Origin: Rhynchopus euleeides | Lineage: Eukaryota > Euglenozoa > Diplonemea > Diplonemida > Diplonemidae | Assembly (NCBI GenBank): GCA_963210315.1 | Contig: OY723323.1 | Coordinates: 620,001 to 684,000 of the forward strand | Length of the DNA stretch: 64,000 nucleotides | Direction of reading: 5' to 3' | Shown here: piece by piece, positions 51,113 through 61,880 of the stretch | How positions within the stretch are numbered: position 1 is the stretch's first letter | How the letters are laid out: each line of letters starts with the position of its first letter | Notes under the pieces: generated by a model | The model's input: only the letters and a program-made list of their open reading frames with translations | The model's database searches: none | Told to the model about the DNA's origin: nothing | Position numbers and translations under genes: made by a program

Positions 51113-52058
51113 TCTCTGGATCAACAAACGAGAGTGCACCACAAGTCTAGGCATTATCTGCCTTGAGAACCTCTGCATGGACAGGAACCGGAAGCCCCCC
51201 TGTGTAGGAGTGATTCAGCAGAGACGAAAAAATTCGTCACGGTGGCGCTTCAGGCGTGTGCCGAGCTATATGTCGACACACCTTCCCGGTGGGCTCCAGG
51301 CATTTGCCGAGCTAGTGTATTGTATCAACTGTTATAATAATAATGAGAAAACATCCATGGGTCAGCAGGGAAACCCCTGCTGTGGGGGACAGAATCGACG
51401 TGTTTCTTTGAAGAAACAACAACCTGCGGGTTACCGCTGGGGTCGATGTCCAAAGGGGCGCGACACCACGGGGGTGCCACACCGCTTGTCTTGGGAAGTT
51501 CTTCACCTTTGGTGAAGGCGGAGTGTTCATATAAGCAAAATTTACGTACACAAGCAGCGCTCAACCATACACCAGCAAACCAAGCAGGTAGCTGCCGAAG
51601 GATCGGTTCGTGCACCTGAGTCTGTACTCTATCTGATCTATTCCGGCTTTTCATGCTTGTCCTTTCAGGCCGGAGGTCTCTCTCTCAAGGCATATAGTCA
51701 TTCTCCCTTTGCCACAGACCAGTGGGAGTATGTTTATGTGGAGTCACCTAGAGTCACAGTTATTCGGTGCCACCACGAGAGAGAGTCCAGATTCAGACCG
51801 TGTGTCATCCTCTTCCACGGCCAGGCAGAGCTTGCGCGGGGGCAAGATGGCTGAGTTGCCGGGCGTCTACAGATGCTCCACACACACGACGAGCGCCAGC
51901 AGGAGTACTGGTTTCCGACCGATTCCCGACCACCTCTAATTCCACAAGGGCGCAGGCAGCCATATGGGGGTTTTCATTCCATTCCCAGACATCCGAACAT
52001 AGTCACCTACTGGGGGGGGTCAAATACAAGGGGGGGGGGGGGGGGCTATTAGAAGGGG
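51113..52058. other. Internal DNA of element H, possible relic coding
   Basis: A + strand frame at 51042-51515 and a minus-strand frame at 51325-51654 (with VVSSKKHVDSVPHSRGFPAD) have balanced composition but conflict with each other. Neither matches a family I recognise. This may be what is left of the element's own gene. Confidence 0.3.
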
Positions 52059-52141
52059 CACGGTGGGATCTTGTAAATTTTACATGTAAAAATACCGATT
52101 TTTACATGTATTATACATGTATAATACTTGCATGTCAACTA

Positions 52142-52486
52142 CCGTATACGTAAATATTTTGGAACGTAAATATTATGGAACGTAAATATTATGGAACGTA
52201 AATATTTTGGAACGCTGGTGGGTTGGCGTTCCAGATTTTTTTCGTTCCATAATATTTACAGGGCTTTCTGCGACTCGGGGACTTGGACCAGGGGATCGGA
52301 CGGCATACAGAGTCCCTGACGGGACCTACTCGTGCACTTTTCGCGCGATTCCTGACGCAAGCCGTCCTCACCACCGAGTCCCCAACTGGCCCTGTAAATA
52401 TTTTGGAACGTAAATATTATGGAACGGACCGGCCAAAAATGGGCCCGTTCCATAATATTTACGTTCCATAATATTTACGTATACGG
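52142..52486. mobile_element. 345-bp CCGTATACG MITE, copy D3 (TA TSD)
   Basis: Same length as D1 and in the opposite orientation, with TA at 52140-52141 and 52487-52488. The internal GC-balanced segment is nearly identical to D1 and D2. Confidence 0.9.
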
Positions 52487-52588
52487 TATTATACATGTAT
52501 AATACATGTATATGCCTGAAATATACATGTAAAATACATGTATATCAAGTAAAAATACATGTATAATACTTGCATGTCAACTATTATA

Positions 52589-53398
52589 CCGTAAACGGAA
52601 ATATTGTGGACCGTAATAAAGGTGAACCGTACTATAGGTGGACCGTAAAAAAGATGGAACAAATGGGATTTTTCCGGAACTTGGAACATTTTTACGGTCC
52701 ACCTATTTTACGGTTGGGATCGTGGACTTGGCGGTTTTTTTTACGAGTTCCTTCGCGACGAAGTCGCGAAGGAACCAAGGAAATCGTACGACTGAAGCTG
52801 CAGGATTAACACCACAGGGCCTCAGCACAGAGTGTGCGCTCACCATCGTCCGGGAACTGTTCTCCCACAGTTACTGCAGGGTGTACTACACTAAAGGAGT
52901 ACGATTTCCCTGAATTTTCCGGGCACTGATTCACGAATTTACATCTGGAGGGAGCCCGGTGGTCTCAGCTTCTGTCTGCGCGCCCTGCCGTACTGTGGCT
53001 GCTTTTGTGGGCTCGTGCAGCAGGTTCTACTTTTACTTCTACCGGAATGCTCCTTGCATGGTACTACACTTCTCGAGGTGTGGTGGTGGGTGAGTCTCGA
53101 GGTGAGTGGTGGTGATCGTGCCTTTTCCACACGCAGGGAGGACTTGCTTCTCTTGCTGGTGTTGGTTGCGGTGGTGGAGGGAGGGTCCAAAGCTGGGAGG
53201 TCGGGAGGCCTACGTGTGGGTGTCTGCGGCGTGGAGGCCGCAGTCCGCGCCCCGCAACCCACCAGCCCGCGGGCGAAAAACGCATTGTCTTTTCCATATT
53301 CAGTCCCAATAAATGGTGGACCGTAAAAAAGATGGAACGTTTGGCCTTTTTTTGGGAACTTGGAACATTTTTACGGTCCACCCTTTTTCCGTTTACGG
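52589..53398. mobile_element. 0.81-kb CCGTAAACGG element, copy E2 (TA TSD)
   Basis: Nearly identical to E1 over 810 bp; TA lies outside both ends. It is inserted in the palindrome array of the CACGGTG element. Confidence 0.9.
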
Positions 53399-53421
53399 TA
53401 CATGTATTTTTACTTGATATA

Positions 53422-53629
53422 CACGGTGGACTCCAGCCACCCTAGCGGGAGTCTGGGAGCGGGAGTCTGAGAGGGTGTCTTTTTCTGCAGTATGTACTGG
53501 AGACTCCCGCTAGCGGGAGTCTATTTTCCAGCTAATTTAGGCCAAAGACTCCCGCTAGCGGGAGTCCGAGACTCCCGCTAGTTGAGACTCCCGAAAAGGG
53601 TTACCCTACCCCCGCTGGAGTCCACCGTG
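53422..53629. mobile_element. 208-bp CACGGTG MITE (TA TSD)
   Basis: It begins CACGGTGGACTCCAGC and ends GCTGGAGTCCACCGTG, with TA outside both ends. The interior is built from ACTCCCGCTAGCGGGAGT palindromes. Like the MITE at 5815 it has the CACGGTGGACTCC terminus, so the two form a subfamily. Confidence 0.88.
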
Positions 53630-54004
53630 TACATGTATTTTACATGTATATTTCATGCATTTACATGTATTTTACATGTATAATACTTGTCATGCAAGTA
53701 TTATACATGTAAAATACATGTAAATGCATGAAATATACATGTAAAATACATGTATATCAAGTAAAAATACATGTATAATAGTTGACATGCAAGTATTATA
53801 CATGTATTTTTACTTGATATACATGTATTTTACATGTATATTTCAGGCATATACATGTATTATACATGTATAATAGTTGACATGCAAGTATTATACATGT
53901 ATAATACATGTAAAAATCGGTATTTTTACATGTAAAATTTACAAGATCCCACCGTGGGGGGGTCTGAAAATTCGAAATCCATAAAATTTTTCGCCGAATA
54001 CAAG

Positions 54005-54412
54005 GGGGGGGGGGCTTGTATTCGGCGGAAGCCGAATTTCAGCCAAATTTCAAATTTTCAGCCTGTTTTTCCAGTCATAACAGGCACCCCATGGTCAAAA
54101 TGACCCCACTGCGGTCCGCACGGAATCCAAACATTCAAAGGAACGGGGTTTTGGACACCAGTGTGGGGGTCCTCGCAGGTTGCTGACTCCCGGGAATATC
54201 CTCCCATTATCAGGACCCAAACCAGACCCACATTTCATGTGTGATACTTGGCACCTCCACCCACAAAATGACCCCACCACGATCCGCACGGATTCCGAAT
54301 AGTGCAATGGAAGGCGAAAATCGCGATTCCACGAGGTCACCTGGGGCAAAATTCACCAAAATTTGGAAAATTCGGCTTCCGCCGAATACAAGCCCCCCCC
54401 CCCCCCCCCCCC
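54005..54412. mobile_element. GC-tract inverted-repeat element, about 0.4 kb
   Basis: The left end GGGGGGGCTTGTATTCGGCG and the right end, its inverted copy in a C-run, share more than 25 bp including GGAAGCCGAATTT. Inside is the word CACCCCATGGTCAAAATGAC followed by CCCACTGCGGTCCGCACGGA. That word recurs at 12957 and 54516 in both copies of the CAGGG element, and in diverged form at about 54253. The right C-run is the insertion site of the CAGGG element. Confidence 0.7.
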
Positions 54413-54415
54413 CCC

Positions 54416-55529
54416 CAGGGGTGTAAATAAGGCCGACTCCCGACTCCCGACTCGCGCCGGATTTTTTGGGATTGGGAGGGTTGCCTTGCTTCCCTTAGGG
54501 AATGTGCGGTATTAGGCACCCCATGGCCAAAATGACCCCACTGCGATCCGCACAGACTCCAAATATTCAAAAGAAAGGGTTTTTGGAACACCCGAGGAGG
54601 GGGGGTCCCGATGGGTGGGTGGGGGTGTAGGGGTCCCGCTGGGTGGGACATGGTGTGTGCCTCCCAGTCATCTTCTTCATTACCAGTCTCTGAACTGGGG
54701 TGAGTTCATTGCCAAACCACTGCTGTGAATACGGCGCCCCTTTCCCGCCCCTTTTGCCAGATCCTGGCAGCTCCCAAGAAGAGTTGTGTTCCGCCCCCAT
54801 CAGGTGGTTGAGCATACCACAGCGCACACGTGCACAACCACACACACTCCACACAGATGCGTCACACATGTGACGCAACTGTTGCGACACACAACATGCC
54901 TCAGGTAGAGGCAGTAGTGTTTGACTCACAGCCAACATAGCTCTCAGTGGGGCCGTGGATGGTGTGGATGCATCCATGCATGCATCCACGGCATCCAGGG
55001 ATGCCCGAAAATGTCAAAAAATGGATTTTTGATTTGGCATACAGGCATTCATCCACTGCAGGCAGGCCTGCATGCAGGGCTTCGGAGCTCCAGGCTGTGT
55101 GTGGATGCATCCACAAAATTTGTGGATGCATGCGCTGCATGCACGGGAAATACTGAGAGCTATGCAGCCAAATACTGCTGCCGTGAGTGAGGTGCTCGCA
55201 GCGTGTGGGGCGCTGCGGGCGAAGTGGGGGGTTGGCTGGGACAGCCAACATGGCGCTGTGCGTCGCGTGCTTCTTCGCGGACCACCTCGCACGCGGGAAG
55301 ACCCCGCAAGCGCCGAGTCAGTCCGCCCTGACCGAATGGTGGGCGACTGCTGGAGGGTCCATGGGACTCTCCACGGCAGAGGTGGCCGTACTACAGGATG
55401 CGTGCAGGATTGAGTAGGGTTTGAGACCGCCCGTCCCCCCCAGCCCCCCACCCCAGGTACCTTAGGTGACTGTAAATAACCGACTCCCGACTCCCGACTC
55501 CTGACCCCCAAACCTTATTTACAGCCCTG
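54416..55529. mobile_element. CAGGG-ended hAT-like non-autonomous element, copy 2
   Basis: Almost identical to 12857-13964; it has one extra CCGACTC unit near the right end and a few substitutions. It lies between C-runs. Small frames equivalent to those in copy 1 are intact, including 55187-55417. Confidence 0.88.
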
Positions 55530-56937
55530 CCCCCCCCCCCCCTAGGGGGGGTCAAATGCCACCCTTTTACGTGGACAAACACGATTTTTCAAAAAACCGG
55601 CGCAGAGGCCCCAAAGCCCCCGTAAACCCTCCAAACCCCCCCAGATCGGTCCGGAAACCCATCGAACCCCACTTTTCCACCATTCCGGGCACCTCAGGTG
55701 CCCGAATTGGGGTACCTAAATTTTGTGCCACCGTTTGGTACCGGACAGTGCCACTGTGTGGGAGGTTGGAAAAGAAAATGCCCCAACACACCACATCTGA
55801 GGGTTGCAATGCATGTTGCTTGCCAACCACGTCATCCGGTGGGTGTCAGGCGCTATGTAGGTGGCATTAGCCAGGTCTTCGATGAGTTCTGGCTTGTATA
55901 TGTACCTCCCTGCCACCATGCACCGGGAGGCTGCCTGTAGGTACGGAACAGTCCAGATGGTCGTGTGATTCCTGTGCAGCAGTGCTCCACAACCGGGATG
56001 TGTTGACAACGACTGTTGCAACACGAGCTGTACATTCCGGGAACACACGAAGTGCGCTGTCGTGGTACCCATTGTGCCAGAATTGGTAGTTGCTGCGGTC
56101 TACTTTGCCTGGCCCAAGAGCACTGGTACTGAACGGTGCAATATGCGTGGCGAGGTGAATGCAACGGAAGGGCGCAAAGTCAATACAGCTCTCGGATGGC
56201 GGGTGGTGGTGCCACTAGTGTGTGACGTTCACTCGAGGATACAACGCATCACAATGAATCAGCAACCGTGGACCGAGTACAATACGCTCTCTGTGGCTGG
56301 TGTGGGGGACAAAGGCAGTGCCTGTGCCGCAGGCAGGGAGGTACATATACAAGCCAGAACACATCGAAGACCTGGCTCATGCCACCTACATAGCGCCTGA
56401 CACCCACCGGATGACGTGGTTGGCAAGCAACATGCATTGCAACCCTCAGATGTGGTGTGTTGGGGCATTTTCTTTTCCAACCTCCCACACAGTGGCACTG
56501 TCCGGTACCAAACGGTGGCACAAAATTTAGGTACCCCAATTCGGGCACCTGAGGTGCCCGGAATGGTGGAAAAGTGGGGTTCGATGGGTTTCCGGACCGA
56601 TCTGGGGGGGTTTGGAGGGTTTACGGGGGCTTTGGGGCCTCTGCGCCGGTTTTTTGAAAAATCGTGTTTGTCACCCCCATTTCACGGTGGGATCTTGTAA
56701 ATTTTACATGTATAACTACAAGTATATACATGTATTATACATGTATAATACTTGCATGTCAACTATTATACATGTAAAATACATGTATATGCCTGAAATA
56801 TACATGTAAAATACATGTATATCAAGTAAAAATACAAGTATAATACTTGCATGTCAACTATTATACATGTATTTTTACTTGATATACATGTATTTTACAT
56901 GTATATTTCAGGCATTTACATGTATTTTACATGTATA

Positions 56938-57739
56938 CCGTAAACGGAAATATTGTGGACCGTAATAAAGGTGAACCGTACTATAGGTGGACCGTAAAAA
57001 AGATGGAACAAATGGGATTTTTCCGGAACTTGGAACATTTTTACGGTCCACCTATTTTACGGTTGGGATCGTGGACTTGGCGGTTTTTTTTACGAGTTCC
57101 TTCGCGACGAAGTCGCGAAGGAACCAAGGAAATCGTACGGCTGAAGCTGCAGGATTAACACCACAGGGCCTCAGCACAGAGTGTGCACTCACCATCGTCC
57201 GGGAACTGTTCTCCCACAGTTACTGCAGGGTGTACTACACTAAAGGAGTACGATTTCCCTGAATTTTTCGGGCACTGATTCACGAATTTACATCTGGAGG
57301 GAGCCCGGTGGTCTCAGCTTCTGTCTGCGCGCCCTGCCGTACTGTGGCTGCTTTTGTGTGCTCGTGCAGCAGGTTCTACTTTTACTTCTACCGGAATGCT
57401 CCTTGCATGGTACTACACTTCTCGAGGTGTGGTGGTGGGTGAGTCTCGAGGTGAGATCGTGCCTTTTCCACACGCAGGGAGGACTTGCTTCTCTTGCTGG
57501 TGTTGGTTGCGGTGGTGGAGGGAGGGTCCAAAGCTGGGAGGTCGGGAGACCTACGTGTGGGTGTCTGCGGCGTGGAGGCCGCAGTCCGCGCCCCGCAACC
57601 CACCAGCCCGCGGGCGAAAAACGCATTGTCTTTTCCATATTCAGTCCCAATAAATGGTGGACCGTAAAAAAGATGGAACGTTTGGCCTTTTTTTGGGAAC
57701 TTGGAACATTTTTACGGTCCACCCTTTTTCCGTTTACGG
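56938..57739. mobile_element. 0.80-kb CCGTAAACGG element, copy E3 (TA TSD)
   Basis: 802 bp, matching E1 and E2 except for a short deletion after GAGTCTCGAGGTGAG and scattered changes. TA repeats outside. Confidence 0.9.
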
Positions 57740-58075
57740 TAATACTTGTCATGCAAGTATTATACATGTAAAATACTTGCATGACAAGTAAAATACATGT
57801 ATAATACTTGCATGACAAGTAAAATACTTGCATGCAAGTAAAATACATGTATTTTACTTACATGCAAGTATTTTACTTGTCATGCAAGTATTTTACATGT
57901 ATAATACTTGCATGACAAGTATTATACATGTAAAATACATGTAAATGCCTGAAATATACATGTAAAATACATGTATATCAAGTAAAAATACATGTATAAT
58001 AGTTGACATGCAAGTATTATACATGTATTTTACATGTATATTTCAGGCATATACATGTATTATACATGTATAATA

Positions 58076-58877
58076 CCGTAAACGGAAATATTGTGGACCG
58101 TAATAAAGGTGAACCGTACTATAGGTGGACCGTAAAAAAGATGGAACAAATGGGATTTTTCCGGAACTTGGAACATTTTTACGGTCCACCTATTTTACGG
58201 TTGGGATCGTGGACTTGGCGGTTTTTTTTACGAGTTCCTTCGCGACGAAGTCGCGAAGGAACCAAGGAAATCGTACGGCTGAAGCTGCAGGATTAACACC
58301 ACAGGGCCTCAGCACAGAGTGTGCACTCACCATCGTCCGGGAACTGTTCTCCCACAGTTACTGCAGGGTGTACTACACTAAAGGAGTACGATTTCCCTGA
58401 ATTTTTCGGGCACTGATTCACGAATTTACATCTGGAGGGAGCCCGGTGGTCTCAGCTTCTGTCTGCGCGCCCTGCCGTACTGTGGCTGCTTTTGTGTGCT
58501 CGTGCAGCAGGTTCTACTTTTACTTCTACCGGAATGCTCCTTGCATGGTACTACACTTCTCGAGGTGTGGTGGTGGGTGAGTCTCGAGGTGAGATCGTGC
58601 CTTTTCCACACGCAGGGAGGACTTGCTTCTCTTGCTGGTGTTGGTTGCGGTGGTGGAGGGAGGGTCCAAAGCTGGGAGGTCGGGAGGCCTACGTGTGGGT
58701 GTCTGCGGCGTGGAGGCCGCAGTCCGCGCCCCGCAACCCACCAGCCCGCGGGCGAAAAACGCATTGTCTTTTCCATATTCAGTCCCAATAAATGGTGGAC
58801 CGTAAAAAAGATGGAACGTTTGGCCTTTTTTTGGGAACTTGGAACATTTTTACGGTCCACCCTTTTTCCGTTTACGG
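58076..58877. mobile_element. 0.80-kb CCGTAAACGG element, copy E4 (TA TSD)
   Basis: 802 bp, nearly identical to E3 and sharing its short deletion. TA repeats outside. The closeness of E3 and E4 suggests local transposition or a tandem duplication of part of the array. Confidence 0.9.
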
Positions 58878-59006
58878 TAGTTGACATGCAAGTATTATAC
58901 ATGTATAATACATGTATTATACTTGTAGTTATACATGTAAAATTTACAAGATCCCACCGTGTTGACCCCCCCTACCCCCCCCCCCTTGTATTTGACCCCC
59001 CCCTTC

Positions 59007-59661
59007 CAGGCATGTCGCTAAGCGTCGACCGTCGACCCAGTGATTTTGGGTTTCCCCCCCCATAAAAAAGCGTCGACCCAGCGTCGACCCAGTGGACTGG
59101 GTTGACGCTTGGTCGAGGCTTGGAGCGTCGACCCAGTGGAACTGGGTTGCCATTCAAGCCTGGACCAAGCGTCAACCCATTTATTACACTGGGTCGACGC
59201 TCACCAAGCGTCGACCAAGCGTCAACCCACTTTCACTGGGTCGACGTCGAAGAGAGTATGGGTTTGCAGGAACAGATGCTCACTACCGTGGCCTCCGGCG
59301 GCTGGGGGGCTCTGCCCCCCAGACCCCCCATCTCGCGTGCCCGTCTCGTAACCAAGTCCTTGCGCTTTGACGGCCGTGGCATATCAGGGGGCAGCGTCGA
59401 AATCATGGTCCCGAAAGCCATTTTTTGGTTTCCTCCGGCACCCGACGGCGCGAGCGGGAGAGGAACCACGGAAGGAACCCAGCGCCTCACACCGTGCCCA
59501 CCTAGTGGTCCACCGGTGGGAAAATTTGGCAACAACACGAGCGCGCGCGAAGCGCGCGCGAGAAAAATTGACCCCTAGTGTTTTCCCCCCTGATCCCCCC
59601 CCCCAAAACAGGAGCGTCAACCCACCAAATCTCCAAAATCGAAAAGTTAGCGACAGGCCTG
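59007..59661. mobile_element. CAGGC-ended element, copy 2 (9-bp TSD)
   Basis: Same termini as 4861-5726, flanked by CCCCCCTTC on both sides (58998-59006 and 59662-59670). It lacks one block of the GCGTCGACC array and has one hairpin unit (59281-59330) where copy 1 has two. Confidence 0.9.
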
Positions 59662-59670
59662 CCCCCCTTC

Positions 59671-60539
59671 TATTTGGCCACCCACTGCAAAAATTGCCTA
59701 AAATTTTGGGCCCCCAAAAACCCCCAAAAAAACTCGATCCTACGCCGAATACAAGGGGGGGGGGCTTCTATTTAGCCCCCCCCAGTAGGGGGGCCACCAC
59801 GCAAGGCCGCTGACATGCACAGTCTCACGCCGCTTTGTGTACGTAAATCTGCACCCAAAGTTGCCCTGCCCCACCGCCCCCCAACCGCCCGGTAGGTAAG
59901 ACCCTCGGGGTGCTGCATCCCCATCATCGGGTCACCTAAACTTTCGGCAAAAAAGCACTCCGTCTTGAACTTTAAAAATCTGAAAATTCTGAAAAAGAAA
60001 AGCAGCGCAAAGCAAGGCAACAAGGGAGCAATGCGATGGGTGGGGGCACGAGCTTGAACAGGGCAGGGTCAGGGGGGCCGGGCAGGGTCGGGGGGAGTTT
60101 AAAATAGCTGGACAATCAGCCATGGTTCTGAGCAATGGCCGTGTCGTCATTGCTCTTTTTATTCATTCTCTTGACATACTGGATACCGTCAATTTTGACA
60201 CACGTCTGTACCGTCTGTAATCCACGAAATGACCCAAACATGATGTGCTTCATTTTTGGGACCGTCTGTGTGATCAGGATCAAAGATCTCGGGGTTTCTA
60301 CGACTTCCTTCGAAAATGGAAGGTTCCAGATCACAAGGACCAGACTTTGGGGCCAGGTTTTTTTTGCTCTATTTTTGAGGCGAATTTTCACCAAGGCCGA
60401 ACAGGCCAAATTCGCGGGGCCGTTTTAATGCGTTTTAGGCCTCAAAACAGGCTCAAAAACCAAAAATTCCCTCGAAAATGGGCTCAAATGTGCAAAATGG
60501 ACCCATCCGAAAAAAAAAATCGAAAAGGGTCCCCCTATA
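59671..60539. other. Internal DNA of element H, right side
   Basis: C/G-tract inverted motifs (CGAATACAAGGGGGGGGGG) near 59745, then unique sequence. A minus-strand frame at 60116-60409 has balanced composition (TVPKMKHIMFGSFRGLQTVQ, TCVKIDGIQYVKRMNKKSND), but the + strand is also open there. No family was recognised. Confidence 0.3.
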
Positions 60540-60860
60540 CATGTCGACTATTATAGTGACTATTATAGTCGCATGTCCACTATAATAGTGACTATAATAG
60601 TGGCATGCCCACTATTATAGTGACTATTATAGTCGCATGTCCACTATAATAGTCACTATAATACTGACATGGCGACTATTATAGTCGCCGTGCCACTATT
60701 TGCCCAGTATGTGTCCAGTATAATTGAGAATGTGTCCAGTATGTGGCGAGTAAGTGTGACAAATTCGGCAGTATACCATTTCCATATAGTACTATGTGTC
60801 CAGTATATAGTCACTATATAGTGGCAACTTATAGTGGACAAAAATAGTACTACATTTTTC
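60540..60860. repeat. CTATAATAGT palindrome array, right subterminal
   Basis: Mirror of the array at 50085-50870: CTATTATAGTGACTATTATAG and CTATAATAGTGACTATAATA words with GCATGTC linkers, decaying toward the terminus. Confidence 0.85.
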
Positions 60861-60903
60861 AGGATCCCACCGTGCCTGCTGTCTCCCCCCCCCCCCCCCC
60901 ACT

Positions 60904-61726
60904 CAAAGATGGTTTAGGACAAGGGGTGAATAGTTTAGTGCAGTAAAATACAATAAAATACAGTATAATACAGTAAAATACACAATAAAATACATGGGTG
61001 GGCACTACCGCTCTCGGAGAGGGGACCAGTCCTTTTTCCACGACGTCATGCTGATGTTCGACAAACAACCCGCGCACTAGCCGAGTTGCTGCTGCTGGCT
61101 CACAGAACAGGCGGGCGGCACGCTGGGCGGCTGAATCCCCATCAGCGAGGACGACGGCGACCTTCTCGAGCAGGCCTGCAGGCCGGTTGATGAGGTGATC
61201 CTTCAGCTCATCTCCGGTGCCTGTCGGTCTCCCACGCGTCGCACATAACCCCGCCCTGGGGGAGAGCAACGGCACTCAAGGCAGGGAGCGAGAGGCGTCA
61301 CAAGGCGTAAGCCTCTCACGACGGCCCGGGAACCGCCTCACCTGCTGATACCAAGCGGAGAAGTGGCCCAGTGAGTAACTTGCAAAAGTGTATAGGGCTC
61401 CGGCTGCGCGCCGAAAACCGGGGGTAATAGGGGGTAAAATTTCGGCCATTTCCCCAAATGGAAGGGCTTTCCCTTCCCACGCCACGCCACTCAACTGGGA
61501 TGGGCAGGGTGGCTCCTCTGCAGGTAATGCCGGGAGCGCACCCCAGAGGGGCGCCCTTCCGGCATTGTTCCCTACTTCCGGTACTGACTGACCCACACGA
61601 GCCTACAGAGGGTGGGGGGGGTGTATTATATGTGTATTATACTCAATATCCCGAGAGTAAAATACAATAAAATACAAGTAAAAAACACGAGTTTAATACA
61701 GGGTGTATTATACTCGACCATCTTTG
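60904..61726. mobile_element. 823-bp hAT-like element (CAAAGATGG ends, 8-bp TSD)
   Basis: It begins CAAAGATGGT and ends ACCATCTTTG, with a perfect 8-bp duplication CCCCCACT (60896-60903 and 61727-61734). Inside each end are runs of TAAAATACAATAAAATACA-like repeats. The GC-rich middle reads open on the minus strand in two frames (about 61020-61275, with EVAVVLADGDSAAQRAARL-like composition, and 61276-61596) and may be a transposase fragment or captured host DNA. Confidence 0.82.
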
Positions 61727-61880
61727 CCCCCACTGCATAAACAGCCCCTTTGGGCCAACACCCTCAAAACCCCATCCAAAGTGCACACCGAACACAACAC
61801 TATCAGGTAACCCCCCCTCCCCCCCCCCCCCCCAAACCCACCCCTCACCCTCCACCTCACTGCCACCCCCCGCGTGCACC

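Larger units (their letters stand above)
52059..53956. mobile_element. CACGGTG element, 1.9 kb (GG TSD)
   Basis: The termini are CACGGTGGGATCTTGTAAAT and its inverted copy, with G-runs outside (GG duplication). The body is an AT-rich array of TACATGTA/ATACATGTAT palindromes with TTGCATGTCAACTA linkers. It has been hit by D3 (52142-52486), E2 (52589-53398) and a small CACGGTG MITE (53422-53629). Removing them leaves only the array, so the element itself seems to be a non-coding shell. Confidence 0.88.
56683..58961. mobile_element. CACGGTG element, 2.3 kb (TT TSD)
   Basis: Termini CACGGTGGGATCTTGTAAAT and inverse, with TT outside. The body is the AT-rich TACATGTA array with two CCGTAAACGG elements, E3 and E4, inserted 0.34 kb apart in the same orientation. 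The sequence between E3 and E4 (57740-58075) has TTGCATGACAAGTA linkers not seen elsewhere. Confidence 0.88.
55543..58974. mobile_element. Long-inverted-repeat transposon G (TAGGGGGGGTCA ends), split by a nested insertion
   Basis: The left arm (55543-55880) begins TAGGGGGGGTCAAATG. The right arm, over 330 bp, is at about 56335-56682 and 58962-58974, interrupted by a CACGGTG element. Removing it and one TT restores CCCCCATTTGACCCC, matching the left arm. The arms encode mirrored copies of the same frame (ATYIAPDTHRMTWLASNMHC on the minus strand at 55716-56072 and on + at 56300-56530) with only conservative differences. The short core between the arms (about 55880-56335) reads open on both strands. 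Same terminal motif as transposon A. Confidence 0.8.
49687..60874. mobile_element. CACGGTG element H, 11.2 kb, with many nested insertions (CC TSD)
   Basis: The left end is CACGGTGGGATCCCGAAAAA and the right end is the inverted CACGGTGGGATCCTGAAAAA, with matching TAGTAC a few bases further in. CC repeats outside (49685-49686 and 60875-60876). Both flanks inside carry arrays of CTATAATAGT-type palindromes (50085-50870 and 60540-60860). Nested inside are a 362-bp element, another CACGGTG element with three insertions of its own, a GC-tract element, the CAGGG element copy 2, the long-arm element G holding yet another CACGGTG element, and the CAGGC element copy 2. No transposase is recognisable in what remains (about 50900-52058, 59662-60540). 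Confidence 0.8.
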
